A stretch of DNA of 64,000 nucleotides, from assembly GCF_000768695.1 (NCBI RefSeq), contig NZ_AVPL01000017.1:1-64000 (forward strand). Direction: 5' to 3'. Of this stretch, positions 1 to 7,225 are shown piece by piece; the stretch's first letter is position 1; the number at the start of each line of letters is the position of its first letter. The position numbers were made by a program, and so were the translations under genes. Under the pieces are notes generated by a model. The model saw only the letters and a list, made by a program, of their open reading frames with translations, was not told where the DNA came from and did no database searches. Source of the DNA: Knoellia aerolata DSM 18566 (lineage in GTDB: Bacteria; Actinomycetota; Actinomycetes; Actinomycetales; Dermatophilaceae).

Positions 1-21
1 GGGGGGGCCGGGGGGCGGGGG

Positions 22-858
22 TCAGCCGCGACGTTGGCAGTTGCCGCACCAGAAGAGGTTGCGGCCGGCGACCACCTGCGTGCGGATCCTCGAGCCGCAC
101 ACGTGGCAGGCCTCGCCCTGCCTCTTGTAGACGTAGGAGTCGCGCGAGGTGAGCCGCACCTCCTCGCCCGCCTCGAGCGCCCGCGCCACCTCGTCGACCT
201 GCTCGTGGACGGTGACGATCTTGCTCGTGGCCACGCCGAGCGGGAGCAGGGCGACGAGGTCGGCCCAGATGGCCCGCCACGTCCTGCGCTGCAGCTTGTT
301 GCCCGGGCGGAACGGGTGGACCCGGAGCCGGAAGAGGACCTCGGAGCGGTAGACGTTCCCGACGCCTGCCAGGACCGCCTGGTCCATGAGCAGCTCGGCG
401 ATGGGCTTGCTCGAGCGCTGGATCCGGGCCCACGCGAGGTCGGGGTCGGAGCGGGGGTCGGCCGGCCGCAGGGGGTCCGGGCCCAGGCGGGCGAGGACCT
501 CGTCGACCTTCTCGGGGGTGACGACGTCGCACACCATCGGGCCGCGCAGGTCGGCCACGTGGTCGTCGGTCGCGAAGCGGCACCGGACCTGCCCGACGAC
601 CGGAAGCTCACCGGCATACGAGGTCGTGTCGATGGTGAAGGTGCCGATGAGGCCGAGGTGCACCCAGAGGACGCGGTCACCGGCGAACTCGACGAAGAGG
701 TGCTTGCCCCAGGAGGTCGCCTCGACCACCTCGTGGCCGGACAGGAGCGCGGCCCCCCCGGCGAACTTGCCCTGCGGGCTGGAGACCTCCGGGCTGGTGC
801 CGCGGAAGGCGGTGTCGAGGTCGCGGGCGAGGGCGAAGAGGGTGTGGCCTTCGGGCAT
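22..858 (-). CDS. nei: Fpg/Nei-family DNA glycosylase, Nei1-like
   Basis: This 278-aa protein should excise oxidised pyrimidines and cut the resulting abasic site during base excision repair. It begins MPEGHTLF, so after removal of Met the catalytic Pro2 and Glu3 are in place, which fixes the start at 858 although the frame stays open upstream. The beta-hairpin lysine lies in WGKHLFVEF, the helix-two-turn-helix region is around DQAVLAGVGNVYRSE, and the C-terminal zinc finger has four Cys (CHVCG ... WCGNC). Length and motifs match mycobacterial Nei1. It is divergent from the ABC exporter. A second paralogue at 58.7 kb lacks Pro2. The family call is firm; substrate range is inferred. Confidence 0.93.
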   Translation of the reverse strand: MPEGHTLFALARDLDTAFRGTSPEVSSPQGKFAGGAALLSGHEVVEATSWGKHLFVEFAGDRVLWVHLGLIGTFTIDTTSYAGELPVVGQVRCRFATDDHVADLRGPMVCDVVTPEKVDEVLARLGPDPLRPADPRSDPDLAWARIQRSSKPIAELLMDQAVLAGVGNVYRSEVLFRLRVHPFRPGNKLQRRTWRAIWADLVALLPLGVATSKIVTVHEQVDEVARALEAGEEVRLTSRDSYVYKRQGEACHVCGSRIRTQVVAGRNLFWCGNCQRRG

Positions 859-951
859 GCGCCCATCATCGCCGCACCGGTGACCGTTGTCGGTGCGCGG
901 TCCTAGTCTCGAAGGTGCTGTCAGACCAACTCGTCGAGGCGAGGAGCACCG

Positions 952-2007
952 ATGATCCAGGCACGAGGACTCGTGCAGACCTTCCGGTCGCGCGAGGGTA
1001 GGAAGAAGACCGAGGTGCGGGCCGTCGACGGCGTCGACCTCGACGTCGCCGAGGGTGAGGTGGTCGGCTTCCTCGGCCCCAACGGCGCCGGCAAGACGAC
1101 CACGTTGCGCATGCTCACCACCCTGCTGCGGCCCACGGAGGGCACGGCGACCGTCGCTGGGTTCGACGTGGTCACGCAGTCCGAGCAGGTCCGCCGGAGC
1201 ATCGGCTACGTCTCGCAGACCGGGGGCGCCTTCAGCTCCGCCCGCGCCGGTGACGAGGTCGTCGACCACGGGATGCTCTACGGGATGCGCGGCGCGGACG
1301 CGACCCGGCGGGGCAAGGAGCTGTTCGAGCAGCTCGACCTCGACGGGCTCTGGACCCGGATGCCCAAGAACATGTCCGGGGGCCAGCGGCGCCGGCTCGA
1401 CATCGCCATGGGCCTCATCCACGACCCGACGCTCGTCTTCCTCGACGAGCCCACGACCGGGCTCGACCCGCAGGCGCGCGCCAACCTCTGGGAGCACATC
1501 GCCGACCTGCGGCGCCGCCGGGGTGCGACGGTCTTCCTCACGACCCACTACCTCGACGAGGCCGACCACCTCAGCGACCGGATCGTCATCATCGACCACG
1601 GCCGGATCGTCGCCTCGGACAGCGCCGAGAACCTCAAGGCCAACATCTCCGGGGACCTCGTGGACCTCGAGCTGGCCAGCGCCGGCGACGTCACCAGCGC
1701 CGCCCGGCGGCTCGGGTCCATGGCGGAGCCGGGTCGCGGCGGCGCCGAGGCCGTCGAGGTCGACGGCTTCCACGTCCGCGCCCGCGTCGCGCAGGCCGGC
1801 CGGGCGGTTCCCGGGCTGCTCGCCGACCTGTCCCGCGCCGACATCACCCTCGAGTCGATCGAGGTGCACCGCCCGACGCTGGACGACGTCTTCCTCACCC
1901 TCACCGGGCGCTCGCTGCGGGACGCCCAGGAGACGACCACCGACGGCGCCGGCCCGGGCGAGCCGGCCCCACCCGCCACGCCCGCCCTCGTCCGACAGGA
2001 GCAGTGA
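952..2007 (+). CDS. ABC exporter ATP-binding protein, DrrA-like
   Basis: This 351-aa cytoplasmic ATPase powers an ABC-2 type exporter. It shows Walker A GPNGAGKTTT near residue 43, the signature SGGQRRR near 143, Walker B LVFLDEPTTGLDP near 162, and the H-loop TTHYLDEAD. The C-terminal part ends in HRPTLDDVFLTLTGRSL, typical of the DrrA (daunorubicin resistance) subfamily, followed by a Pro/Ala-rich tail. GAGGAG at 941-946 is a good ribosome binding site. Its stop overlaps the permease start by 4 nt (ATGA), so the two form one exporter. Substrate unknown: drug or lipid export is possible, and no biosynthetic cluster is adjacent. Confidence 0.93.
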   Translation: MIQARGLVQTFRSREGRKKTEVRAVDGVDLDVAEGEVVGFLGPNGAGKTTTLRMLTTLLRPTEGTATVAGFDVVTQSEQVRRSIGYVSQTGGAFSSARAGDEVVDHGMLYGMRGADATRRGKELFEQLDLDGLWTRMPKNMSGGQRRRLDIAMGLIHDPTLVFLDEPTTGLDPQARANLWEHIADLRRRRGATVFLTTHYLDEADHLSDRIVIIDHGRIVASDSAENLKANISGDLVDLELASAGDVTSAARRLGSMAEPGRGGAEAVEVDGFHVRARVAQAGRAVPGLLADLSRADITLESIEVHRPTLDDVFLTLTGRSLRDAQETTTDGAGPGEPAPPATPALVRQEQ

Positions 2008-2762
2008 TGCAGTTCCTTCGCGAGTCCTTCATCGTCTTCCGCCGCCAGCTGCGGATGAACCTGCGCAACCCCGCGTGGGTCATCATCGGCATGCTGCAGC
2101 CGGTCATGTACCTCTTCCTCTTCGGACCCCTGCTCAAGCCGCTCATCGGCCAGCTCGGCGTCGAGAACGAGTACACCTTCTTCGTGCCCGGCATGCTCGT
2201 CCAGCTCGGCATCTTCGGCGCGTTCTTCGCCGGCTTCAGCCTCATCGGCGAGTGGCGGGAGGGCGTCATCGAGGCCGAACGGGTCACCCCCGCCAGCCGG
2301 ACGGCCCTGCTCGTCGGGCGGCTGGTGCGTGACCTGCTCCAGCTGCTCGTCCAGGCCGGGATCCTCGTCGGCCTCGGCTACCTGCTGGGGATGACCGGCT
2401 CGGCCAGGGGCATCGTCTTCGGGGTCCTGCTCACGCTGCTCGTCGGTGGCGCGTGCGCGGCCGCGTCGAACGCCCTGGCCCTCACGACGAAGTCCGAGGA
2501 CGTCATGGCGCCGGTCATCAACATGGTGATGATGCCGGTGCTCCTGCTCTCCGGCATCCTGCTGCCGATGACGCTGGGACCGCAGTGGCTCCAGAGCGTC
2601 TCGGACTGGATGCCGTTCAAGTGGGTGACCGACGGAGTGCGCACGTCCTTCTCCGGGGACTTCGCCCGTGACCCGATGCTCTACGGCACCGCGTGGGCGG
2701 CGGTGCTCTTCGTCCTGTCGCTGTGGTGGGGCACCGCGACGTTCCGTCGCGAGAACGCCTGA
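2004..2762 (+). CDS. ABC-2 type permease, DrrB-like
   Basis: This 252-aa integral membrane protein is the permease partner of the upstream ATPase. The N-terminus (FRRQLRMNLRNPAWVIIGM) and the six hydrophobic segments are those of ABC-2 transporters of the DrrB kind, including the late LLSGILLPM segment and the final helix before a short charged tail. The start overlaps the ATPase stop by 4 nt, indicating translational coupling. It ends 7 nt before the convergent Ku gene, so the two transcripts have no room for a terminator between them. Substrate not determinable. Confidence 0.92.
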   Translation: MMQFLRESFIVFRRQLRMNLRNPAWVIIGMLQPVMYLFLFGPLLKPLIGQLGVENEYTFFVPGMLVQLGIFGAFFAGFSLIGEWREGVIEAERVTPASRTALLVGRLVRDLLQLLVQAGILVGLGYLLGMTGSARGIVFGVLLTLLVGGACAAASNALALTTKSEDVMAPVINMVMMPVLLLSGILLPMTLGPQWLQSVSDWMPFKWVTDGVRTSFSGDFARDPMLYGTAWAAVLFVLSLWWGTATFRRENA

Positions 2763-2769
2763 CGGCGGG

Positions 2770-3726
2770 TCAGGAGGCCTTCTTCGTCGCCTTCTTCGCG
2801 GTCGTCTTCCTGGTCGCGGCCTTCGCGGTCTTCGCGGTCTTCGCGGTCTTCGCGGTCGCGGACTTCTTCGCGGCGGCCTTCTTGGTCGGCGCCTTCGCCG
2901 GCTCGGACGTAGCGGTCGACGAGGCCGACGGGGCCGACGGGGCCTCGCCCCGTGACGCCTTGGCCTTCTCGACCGACTTCGCCAGCGCAGCGAGCAGGTC
3001 GACGACCTCGCCGGACTCCTCGGCCCTGGCCGCCGGGGCCCGGACCTCGCCGCCCTCGACCTTGGCGCGGACGAGCTCCTGGAGTGCGATCGCGTAGTCG
3101 TCCTCGTAGTCGTCGGCCTCGAAGTCGCCCGCGAGCTGCTCGATGAGGAGCTTGGCCATCGCCATCTCCTTGTCGGTGGCCTCCCCGGCCTCCTCGACGT
3201 GGGCGAAGTCGGGTTGGCGGATCTCGTCTGGCCAGAGCATCGTCTGCATGACGATGACGCCGTCGCGCACCCGCAGGACGGCCATCGTCATCCGGGTGCG
3301 GATCGAGACGGTGACCACGGCCATCCGGCCCTCGGACTCGAGGGCCTCGCGCAGCAGGACGTAGGGCTTGGTCGCGGTCTTGTCGGGCTCGAGGTAGTAG
3401 CTCTTGTCGAGGAGCATGGGGTCGATCTGCTCCGTCGGCACGAACTTCTCGACGTTGATCTCCTTGGACGACTTGCTCGGCAGGTCCTTGAAGTCCTCGT
3501 CGGTGAGGATGACCATGTCGCCGTCCTCGGTCTCGTAGCCCTTGGCGATGTCGTCGTAGGCCACCTCCTCGCCGTCGATGCTGCACGTCCTCTTGTACTT
3601 GATGCGGCCGCCGTCCTCCCGGTGCACCTGACGGAACTGCACGTCATGGTTCTCCGTCGCCGAGTAGAGCCGTACGGGCACGTTGACCAGCCCGAACGAC
3701 ACCGCACCCTTCCAGATCGCACGCAT
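2770..3726 (-). CDS. ku: Ku DNA-end-binding protein of bacterial NHEJ
   Basis: This 318-aa protein forms a homodimeric ring on broken DNA ends and recruits the ligase and polymerase of non-homologous end joining. The start MRAIWKGAVSFGLVNVPV is the classic bacterial Ku N-terminus, followed by the beta-barrel core (for example EKFVPTEQIDPMLLDKSYYLEP) to about residue 250. The last 55 residues are a Lys/Ala/Thr-rich tail with repeated TAK units, encoded by four tandem 9-bp repeats at about 2821-2859; such basic tails aid DNA binding in actinobacterial Ku. Ligase and polymerase genes lie 450 bp away, divergently transcribed. Confidence 0.96.
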   Translation of the reverse strand: MRAIWKGAVSFGLVNVPVRLYSATENHDVQFRQVHREDGGRIKYKRTCSIDGEEVAYDDIAKGYETEDGDMVILTDEDFKDLPSKSSKEINVEKFVPTEQIDPMLLDKSYYLEPDKTATKPYVLLREALESEGRMAVVTVSIRTRMTMAVLRVRDGVIVMQTMLWPDEIRQPDFAHVEEAGEATDKEMAMAKLLIEQLAGDFEADDYEDDYAIALQELVRAKVEGGEVRAPAARAEESGEVVDLLAALAKSVEKAKASRGEAPSAPSASSTATSEPAKAPTKKAAAKKSATAKTAKTAKTAKAATRKTTAKKATKKAS

Positions 3727-3771
3727 GGATCCACTGTATGCCGCGTGCTCACGCCACAGGGGTGGTCCCGA

Positions 3772-4131
3772 TCAGCCGAAGACGACAGCCAGGGACGAGA
3801 CCAGGAGGTAGAGGGCCGGGGGTGCGAGCCAGAGCAGCAGCCCGAGGCAGGCCAGCGCCAGGGTCCAGCCGACCACCCCACGGGCACCGCGTGCGCGCGG
3901 GGACCACCGCAGGTGTGCCTCGCCGACGACCCAGACCAGCGCGACCGGAGCCAGGAGGATGGTCACAGCGGCGAGAGCGAACATCGCCCGGTCCGGGCGG
4001 TCGTCGCGCACCACTCCGCCCAGGACGGGCAGGCCGACGAACCACAGCGCGAGCACCGCCCCGGCGAGGAGCAGGGCCCACCGCAGGTTGCCCCGGTGCT
4101 CGGACCCCGGCGACGTCCCCATGAGGGTCAT
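3772..4131 (-). CDS. small membrane protein, unknown function
   Basis: This 119-aa protein has three hydrophobic segments (about residues 18-40, 50-69 and 88-118) joined by short Arg-rich loops, so it is probably an inner-membrane protein. I recognise no family. GC3 is high throughout, which supports coding. The start could instead be the Met three codons in (4122). It sits between ku and the divergent NHEJ ligase, sharing a 40-bp promoter region with the latter; nothing links it functionally to repair. Confidence 0.6.
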   Translation of the reverse strand: MTLMGTSPGSEHRGNLRWALLLAGAVLALWFVGLPVLGGVVRDDRPDRAMFALAAVTILLAPVALVWVVGEAHLRWSPRARGARGVVGWTLALACLGLLLWLAPPALYLLVSSLAVVFG

Positions 4132-4171
4132 CCAACACCCGCGAGAGTGTGGGGTAGGTCAGGATGGCCGC

Positions 4172-5113
4172 ATGCAGCCCATGCTCGCCTCCGTCGCGGA
4201 CGGCATCCCCTCCGGGCCTGAGTGGGTGCACGAGGTGAAGTGGGACGGCATGCGCGTGCTTGCCGACGTGCGCGACGGGCGTCTCGTCCTGTCGAGCCGC
4301 ACCGGGCGCGACGTCTCGGTGAGCTTCCCCGAGCTGCAGGGGCTCGCCGAGACCTACGACGACCTGCTCCTCGACGGGGAGGTCGTCGCCCTCGACGGGG
4401 GGCTGCCCTCCTTCGCAGCCCTCGCCGAGCGGATGCACGTCTCGTCGCCGCGCAGGGCGGCACGGCTCGCGTCGACCCGTCCGGTGACGTTCATGGCCTT
4501 CGACCTGCTGCGGCTGTTCGGCTCCGACCTCACCGGCCAGCCGTGGTCGTCCCGCCGCGAGCTCCTCGAACGCCTCGAGCTGGACAGCTCGGCGTGGCAG
4601 GTGCCACCCGTCTACGAGGACGGGGCGGAGCTCTACGAGGCCACGCGTGACCAGGGGCTCGAGGGCATCGTGAGCAAGCGGCGGTCGTCCCCGTATGCAG
4701 CGGGGCGCCGGTCCGCGGACTGGCGCAAGTCCCCGCACCGGGCCACCCTGTCGGTCGTCGTCGGGGGGTGGCGTCCCGAGACCGGGACGACGAACCGGAT
4801 GGGCGCTGTGCTCGTCGGCACCCCTGACGGTCGAGGTGGATGGGCGTATGCCGGCCGCGTCGGAGCGGGGCTGGCGGGCACCGCCGGAGCCCGGCTCGGC
4901 GCGCTGCTCGCGTCGTCGCGGCGCGACCGCTCCCCGTTCTCCACCGACGTCCCCCGCGAGGACGCGGCCGGCGCGACCTGGGTCGAGCCCCGGGTCGTCG
5001 TCGAGGTGCAGTCGCTGGGACGCGGCTCGACCGGGAAGCTGCGCCAGCCGGCATACCTCGGGCTCCGCACCGACCTGACGCCCGACGACCTGCACGAGGT
5101 GAGCGATGGCTGA
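4172..5113 (+). CDS. ATP-dependent DNA ligase of NHEJ (LigD ligase domain)
   Basis: This 313-aa protein seals DNA nicks using ATP. Motif I is EVKWDGMR with the adenylated lysine at residue 23, followed by the usual nucleotidyltransferase motifs (LLDGEVVAL, MAFDLL, EGIVSKRRSS) and a C-terminal OB-fold from about residue 200. It corresponds to the ligase domain of LigD but carries no polymerase or phosphoesterase domain. I chose the ATG at 4172 because homology begins directly there (MQPMLASVADG). It overlaps the polymerase gene by 8 nt. With Ku and the polymerase it forms a split NHEJ module. No phosphoesterase gene is in the window. Confidence 0.92.
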   Translation: MQPMLASVADGIPSGPEWVHEVKWDGMRVLADVRDGRLVLSSRTGRDVSVSFPELQGLAETYDDLLLDGEVVALDGGLPSFAALAERMHVSSPRRAARLASTRPVTFMAFDLLRLFGSDLTGQPWSSRRELLERLELDSSAWQVPPVYEDGAELYEATRDQGLEGIVSKRRSSPYAAGRRSADWRKSPHRATLSVVVGGWRPETGTTNRMGAVLVGTPDGRGGWAYAGRVGAGLAGTAGARLGALLASSRRDRSPFSTDVPREDAAGATWVEPRVVVEVQSLGRGSTGKLRQPAYLGLRTDLTPDDLHEVSDG

Positions 5114-5987
5114 GAAGTACGTCCAGGAGATCACCCGCGTCGAGGTCGAGGGGCGCACGCTCAAGCTCTCGAGCCTGAGCAAGGTCATGTACCCGTCGAC
5201 CGAGACGACCAAGGCCGAGGTGCTCAACTACTTCGCCACCGTCGGACCGATCCTGTTGCCGCACCTCGCCGCCCGCCCGGTGACGCGGGTGCGGTGGCCC
5301 CACGGCGTGGCTGACCAGAGCTTCTTCGAGAAGAACCTCCCGAGCGGGGCGCCGTCCTGGCTGCCGCGGGTCAGGGTCGACGACGTGACCTACCCGCTCG
5401 TCGCAGACCTCGCCGACCTCACCTACCTCGTCAACCTCAACTCGCTCGAGGTCCACGTGCCGCAGTGGACCGTCACCGAGGCCGGCGAGGTCGAGAACCC
5501 CAACCGGCTCGTCGTCGACCTCGACCCGGGCAGCCCGGCCGGCCTCAGGGAGTGCGCCCAGGTCGCGCTGCTCCTGCGCGACCGGCTCGACTCGCTCGGG
5601 CTCACCCTCCACCCGGTGACGTCGGGCAGCAAGGGCATGCAGCTGTACGCCTCGCTCGGCGGCGACCTCACGAGCGACCAGGTGCGCGACCTCGCGCAGC
5701 AGCTCGCCCAGGAGATGACGAAGAAGCACCCGGACCTCGTCCTGTGGAAGATGACCAAGTCGCTGCGGCCGGGCAAGATCTTCCTCGACTGGAGCCAGAA
5801 CGTCGCCGCCAAGACGACGATCAGCCCCTACTCGCTGCGAGGTCGCGAGCTGCCCTGCGTCGCCGCCCCCCGGACGTGGGACGAGGTGGAGGCGGGCGCT
5901 GCGGGCAAGACCTTCGAGCAGGTGATGTTCGACGACATGCTCGAGCGGCTCGACACGCACGGCGACCTCATCGCCGACCTGCTCTGA
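5106..5987 (+). CDS. LigD-type DNA polymerase/primase domain protein
   Basis: This 293-aa stand-alone polymerase of the LigD PolDom (archaeo-eukaryotic primase) family fills or extends ends during NHEJ. The metal-binding Asp pair is in VVDLDPG, and the conserved VTSGSKGMQLYASL follows. N-terminal features (LSKVMYPSTE, RWPHGV, FFEKNLPSGAP) match the family, and the length equals that of an isolated PolDom. The gene overlaps the ligase stop by 8 nt, so both are surely co-translated. Its 3' end is 22 nt from the convergent FhuF-like gene. Confidence 0.93.
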   Translation: MAEKYVQEITRVEVEGRTLKLSSLSKVMYPSTETTKAEVLNYFATVGPILLPHLAARPVTRVRWPHGVADQSFFEKNLPSGAPSWLPRVRVDDVTYPLVADLADLTYLVNLNSLEVHVPQWTVTEAGEVENPNRLVVDLDPGSPAGLRECAQVALLLRDRLDSLGLTLHPVTSGSKGMQLYASLGGDLTSDQVRDLAQQLAQEMTKKHPDLVLWKMTKSLRPGKIFLDWSQNVAAKTTISPYSLRGRELPCVAAPRTWDEVEAGAAGKTFEQVMFDDMLERLDTHGDLIADLL

Positions 5988-6009
5988 CCGAGGCCGCGGT
6001 GGGCGCAGC

Positions 6010-6612
6010 TCAGCCGGTCGTGAGGGCGCGCGGGCACCCGGCACACTCGTGGGCGCCGGGCAGCGCGTAGATGAAGCAGCACGACCGACGCTCCACCGCG
6101 GGGGCGGCCAGGCGCTCGACGGAGGCCCGCGCCTCGCGCAGCGCCATCTCCCACAGGTCCTCGACCATCCCGAAGCGCTGCTGGCTGGAGATCTTCACCG
6201 GCGACGGGTAGCCGTGCGCGATCGCCGTCGCCAGATCTCGGTATGCCGTCCGCGCACCCGCGATGCGCTCCTCCACCTCGGGCGCCGCCGCCTGCACGGA
6301 GAGGAAGCCCAGGCGTTGCGGGTAGAGGCCGGGCGCGAGGTCGCAGGAGATGCTCGCGTCCTCGAGGGTGCCGAGGTCGATCTGCCACGGACCGCTGAGG
6401 GCGGCGAATGCGGACACCTGCGCGGGAATGCTCAGGAGGTGCTGGAGGACGAATGCGGCGGCGACCTGCGGAGGTGACGGGACGGCATACAGGCGGCTGT
6501 GGGAAGCGGTGAGTGCGTCCTGCCACTGCTCGGCAAAGCCAAATGCGCTGGTCAGGGGCATGGAAAGGTGTTTTCCACCGACAAAGGACAGATATCCGTG
6601 GTGATGTGACAT
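6010..6612 (-). CDS. FhuF-like (2Fe-2S)-binding protein
   Basis: This 200-aa protein ends in CCFIYALPGAHECAGCPR, the C-C-x10-C-x2-C cluster-binding signature of the FhuF family, which reduces ferric siderophores in the cytoplasm. The N-terminal two thirds is poorly conserved in this family and shows no other motif. I placed the start at MSHHHGYL (6612); the open frame continues upstream but would run through the lsr2 terminator. An internal Met 18 codons later is possible. No siderophore transporter is nearby, so the substrate is inferred only from the family. Confidence 0.72.
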   Translation of the reverse strand: MSHHHGYLSFVGGKHLSMPLTSAFGFAEQWQDALTASHSRLYAVPSPPQVAAAFVLQHLLSIPAQVSAFAALSGPWQIDLGTLEDASISCDLAPGLYPQRLGFLSVQAAAPEVEERIAGARTAYRDLATAIAHGYPSPVKISSQQRFGMVEDLWEMALREARASVERLAAPAVERRSCCFIYALPGAHECAGCPRALTTG

Positions 6613-6615
6613 GAG

Positions 6616-6652
6616 CGAGGCGACGGCCCCCGGATCGGGAGCCGCCGCCTCG
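6616..6652 (-). terminator. hairpin after lsr2
   Basis: Arms CGAGGCGACGGC (6616-6627) and GCCGCCGCCTCG (6641-6652) pair over 12 positions with one mismatch around a GC-rich loop, 16 nt past the lsr2 stop codon. There is no T tract, as is common in high-GC actinobacteria. It likely ends lsr2 transcription before the FhuF-like gene. Confidence 0.6.
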
Positions 6653-6668
6653 TGGAGACCCGGTGGGC

Positions 6669-7007
6669 TCAGTGGTTGGCCTTGTCGTAGGCCTCTTGCA
6701 CGGCTGCCGGAATTCGCCCGCGCTCGCTCACGTCGTGACCGTTCTGACGGGCCCATTCGCGAACGGCGGAGACGTCCTTGCGCCGTGTCCCGCCACCACT
6801 GCCGCTGCTCGCGCGACCCGAGGCCTTGCGGCCGCCGGAGCGGCGGGCGTGCCCGACCCACGTGGCGAACTCGTCACGGAGCTTGGCGGCGTTGGCCGCG
6901 TTGAGGTCGATCTCGTACGTGACGCCGTCGAGGGCGAACGTCACCGTTTCGTCTGCATCGCTGTTGTCGATGTCATCGACGAGCAGCACCTGGACACGCT
7001 GTGCCAT
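6669..7007 (-). CDS. lsr2: Lsr2 nucleoid-associated protein
   Basis: This 112-aa protein is the actinobacterial H-NS analogue: it binds and bridges AT-rich, often foreign DNA and silences it. The N-terminal dimerisation domain begins MAQRVQVLLVDD, and the C-terminal DNA-binding domain shows VREWARQNGHDVSERGRIP, where the RGR loop is the minor-groove AT-hook-like contact. The linker is a Gly/Ser/Arg stretch. I chose the ATG at 7007, the conserved family start; an upstream Met in the same frame would add an unlikely leader. It lies downstream of lysS and the 57-aa protein on the same strand. Confidence 0.96.
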   Translation of the reverse strand: MAQRVQVLLVDDIDNSDADETVTFALDGVTYEIDLNAANAAKLRDEFATWVGHARRSGGRKASGRASSGSGGGTRRKDVSAVREWARQNGHDVSERGRIPAAVQEAYDKANH

Positions 7008-7051
7008 CTGACAATTCCCTTCACACGTCGAATATGACGAAAAGGAGACTA

Positions 7052-7225
7052 TCAGTGCGAGTTGTCCTCCGAGGATTCGTTCTCGGATTCCCACTGGCTT
7101 TGTGCGATTCGTTCGCGCCGGTCACCCTCGAGGATGCTCTTCATGAGCAAATAGAAGAGGATGGCCACGACAATCGTGGGCAGGATGGCGGCCAGATATG
7201 GCCAAATCGAGTCCCACATGATCAT
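7052..7225 (-). CDS. 57-aa single-pass membrane protein linked to lysS
   Basis: The start MIMWDSIW overlaps the lysS stop by 4 nt (ATGA at 7225-7222), which supports translation. Residues 8-28 form one hydrophobic helix (PYLAAILPTIVVAILFYLL), followed by a charged, amphipathic tail rich in Arg, Glu and Ser. Short proteins of this build next to lysS and lsr2 seem to recur in actinobacteria, but I know of no function. A second in-frame Met two codons in is an alternative start. Confidence 0.75.
   Translation of the reverse strand: MIMWDSIWPYLAAILPTIVVAILFYLLMKSILEGDRRERIAQSQWESENESSEDNSH

Noticed and set aside
22-1869. 615-aa protein on the minus strand
   Set aside because: Only the last 278 residues are Nei-like; the rest is antisense to the ABC ATPase and is low-complexity.
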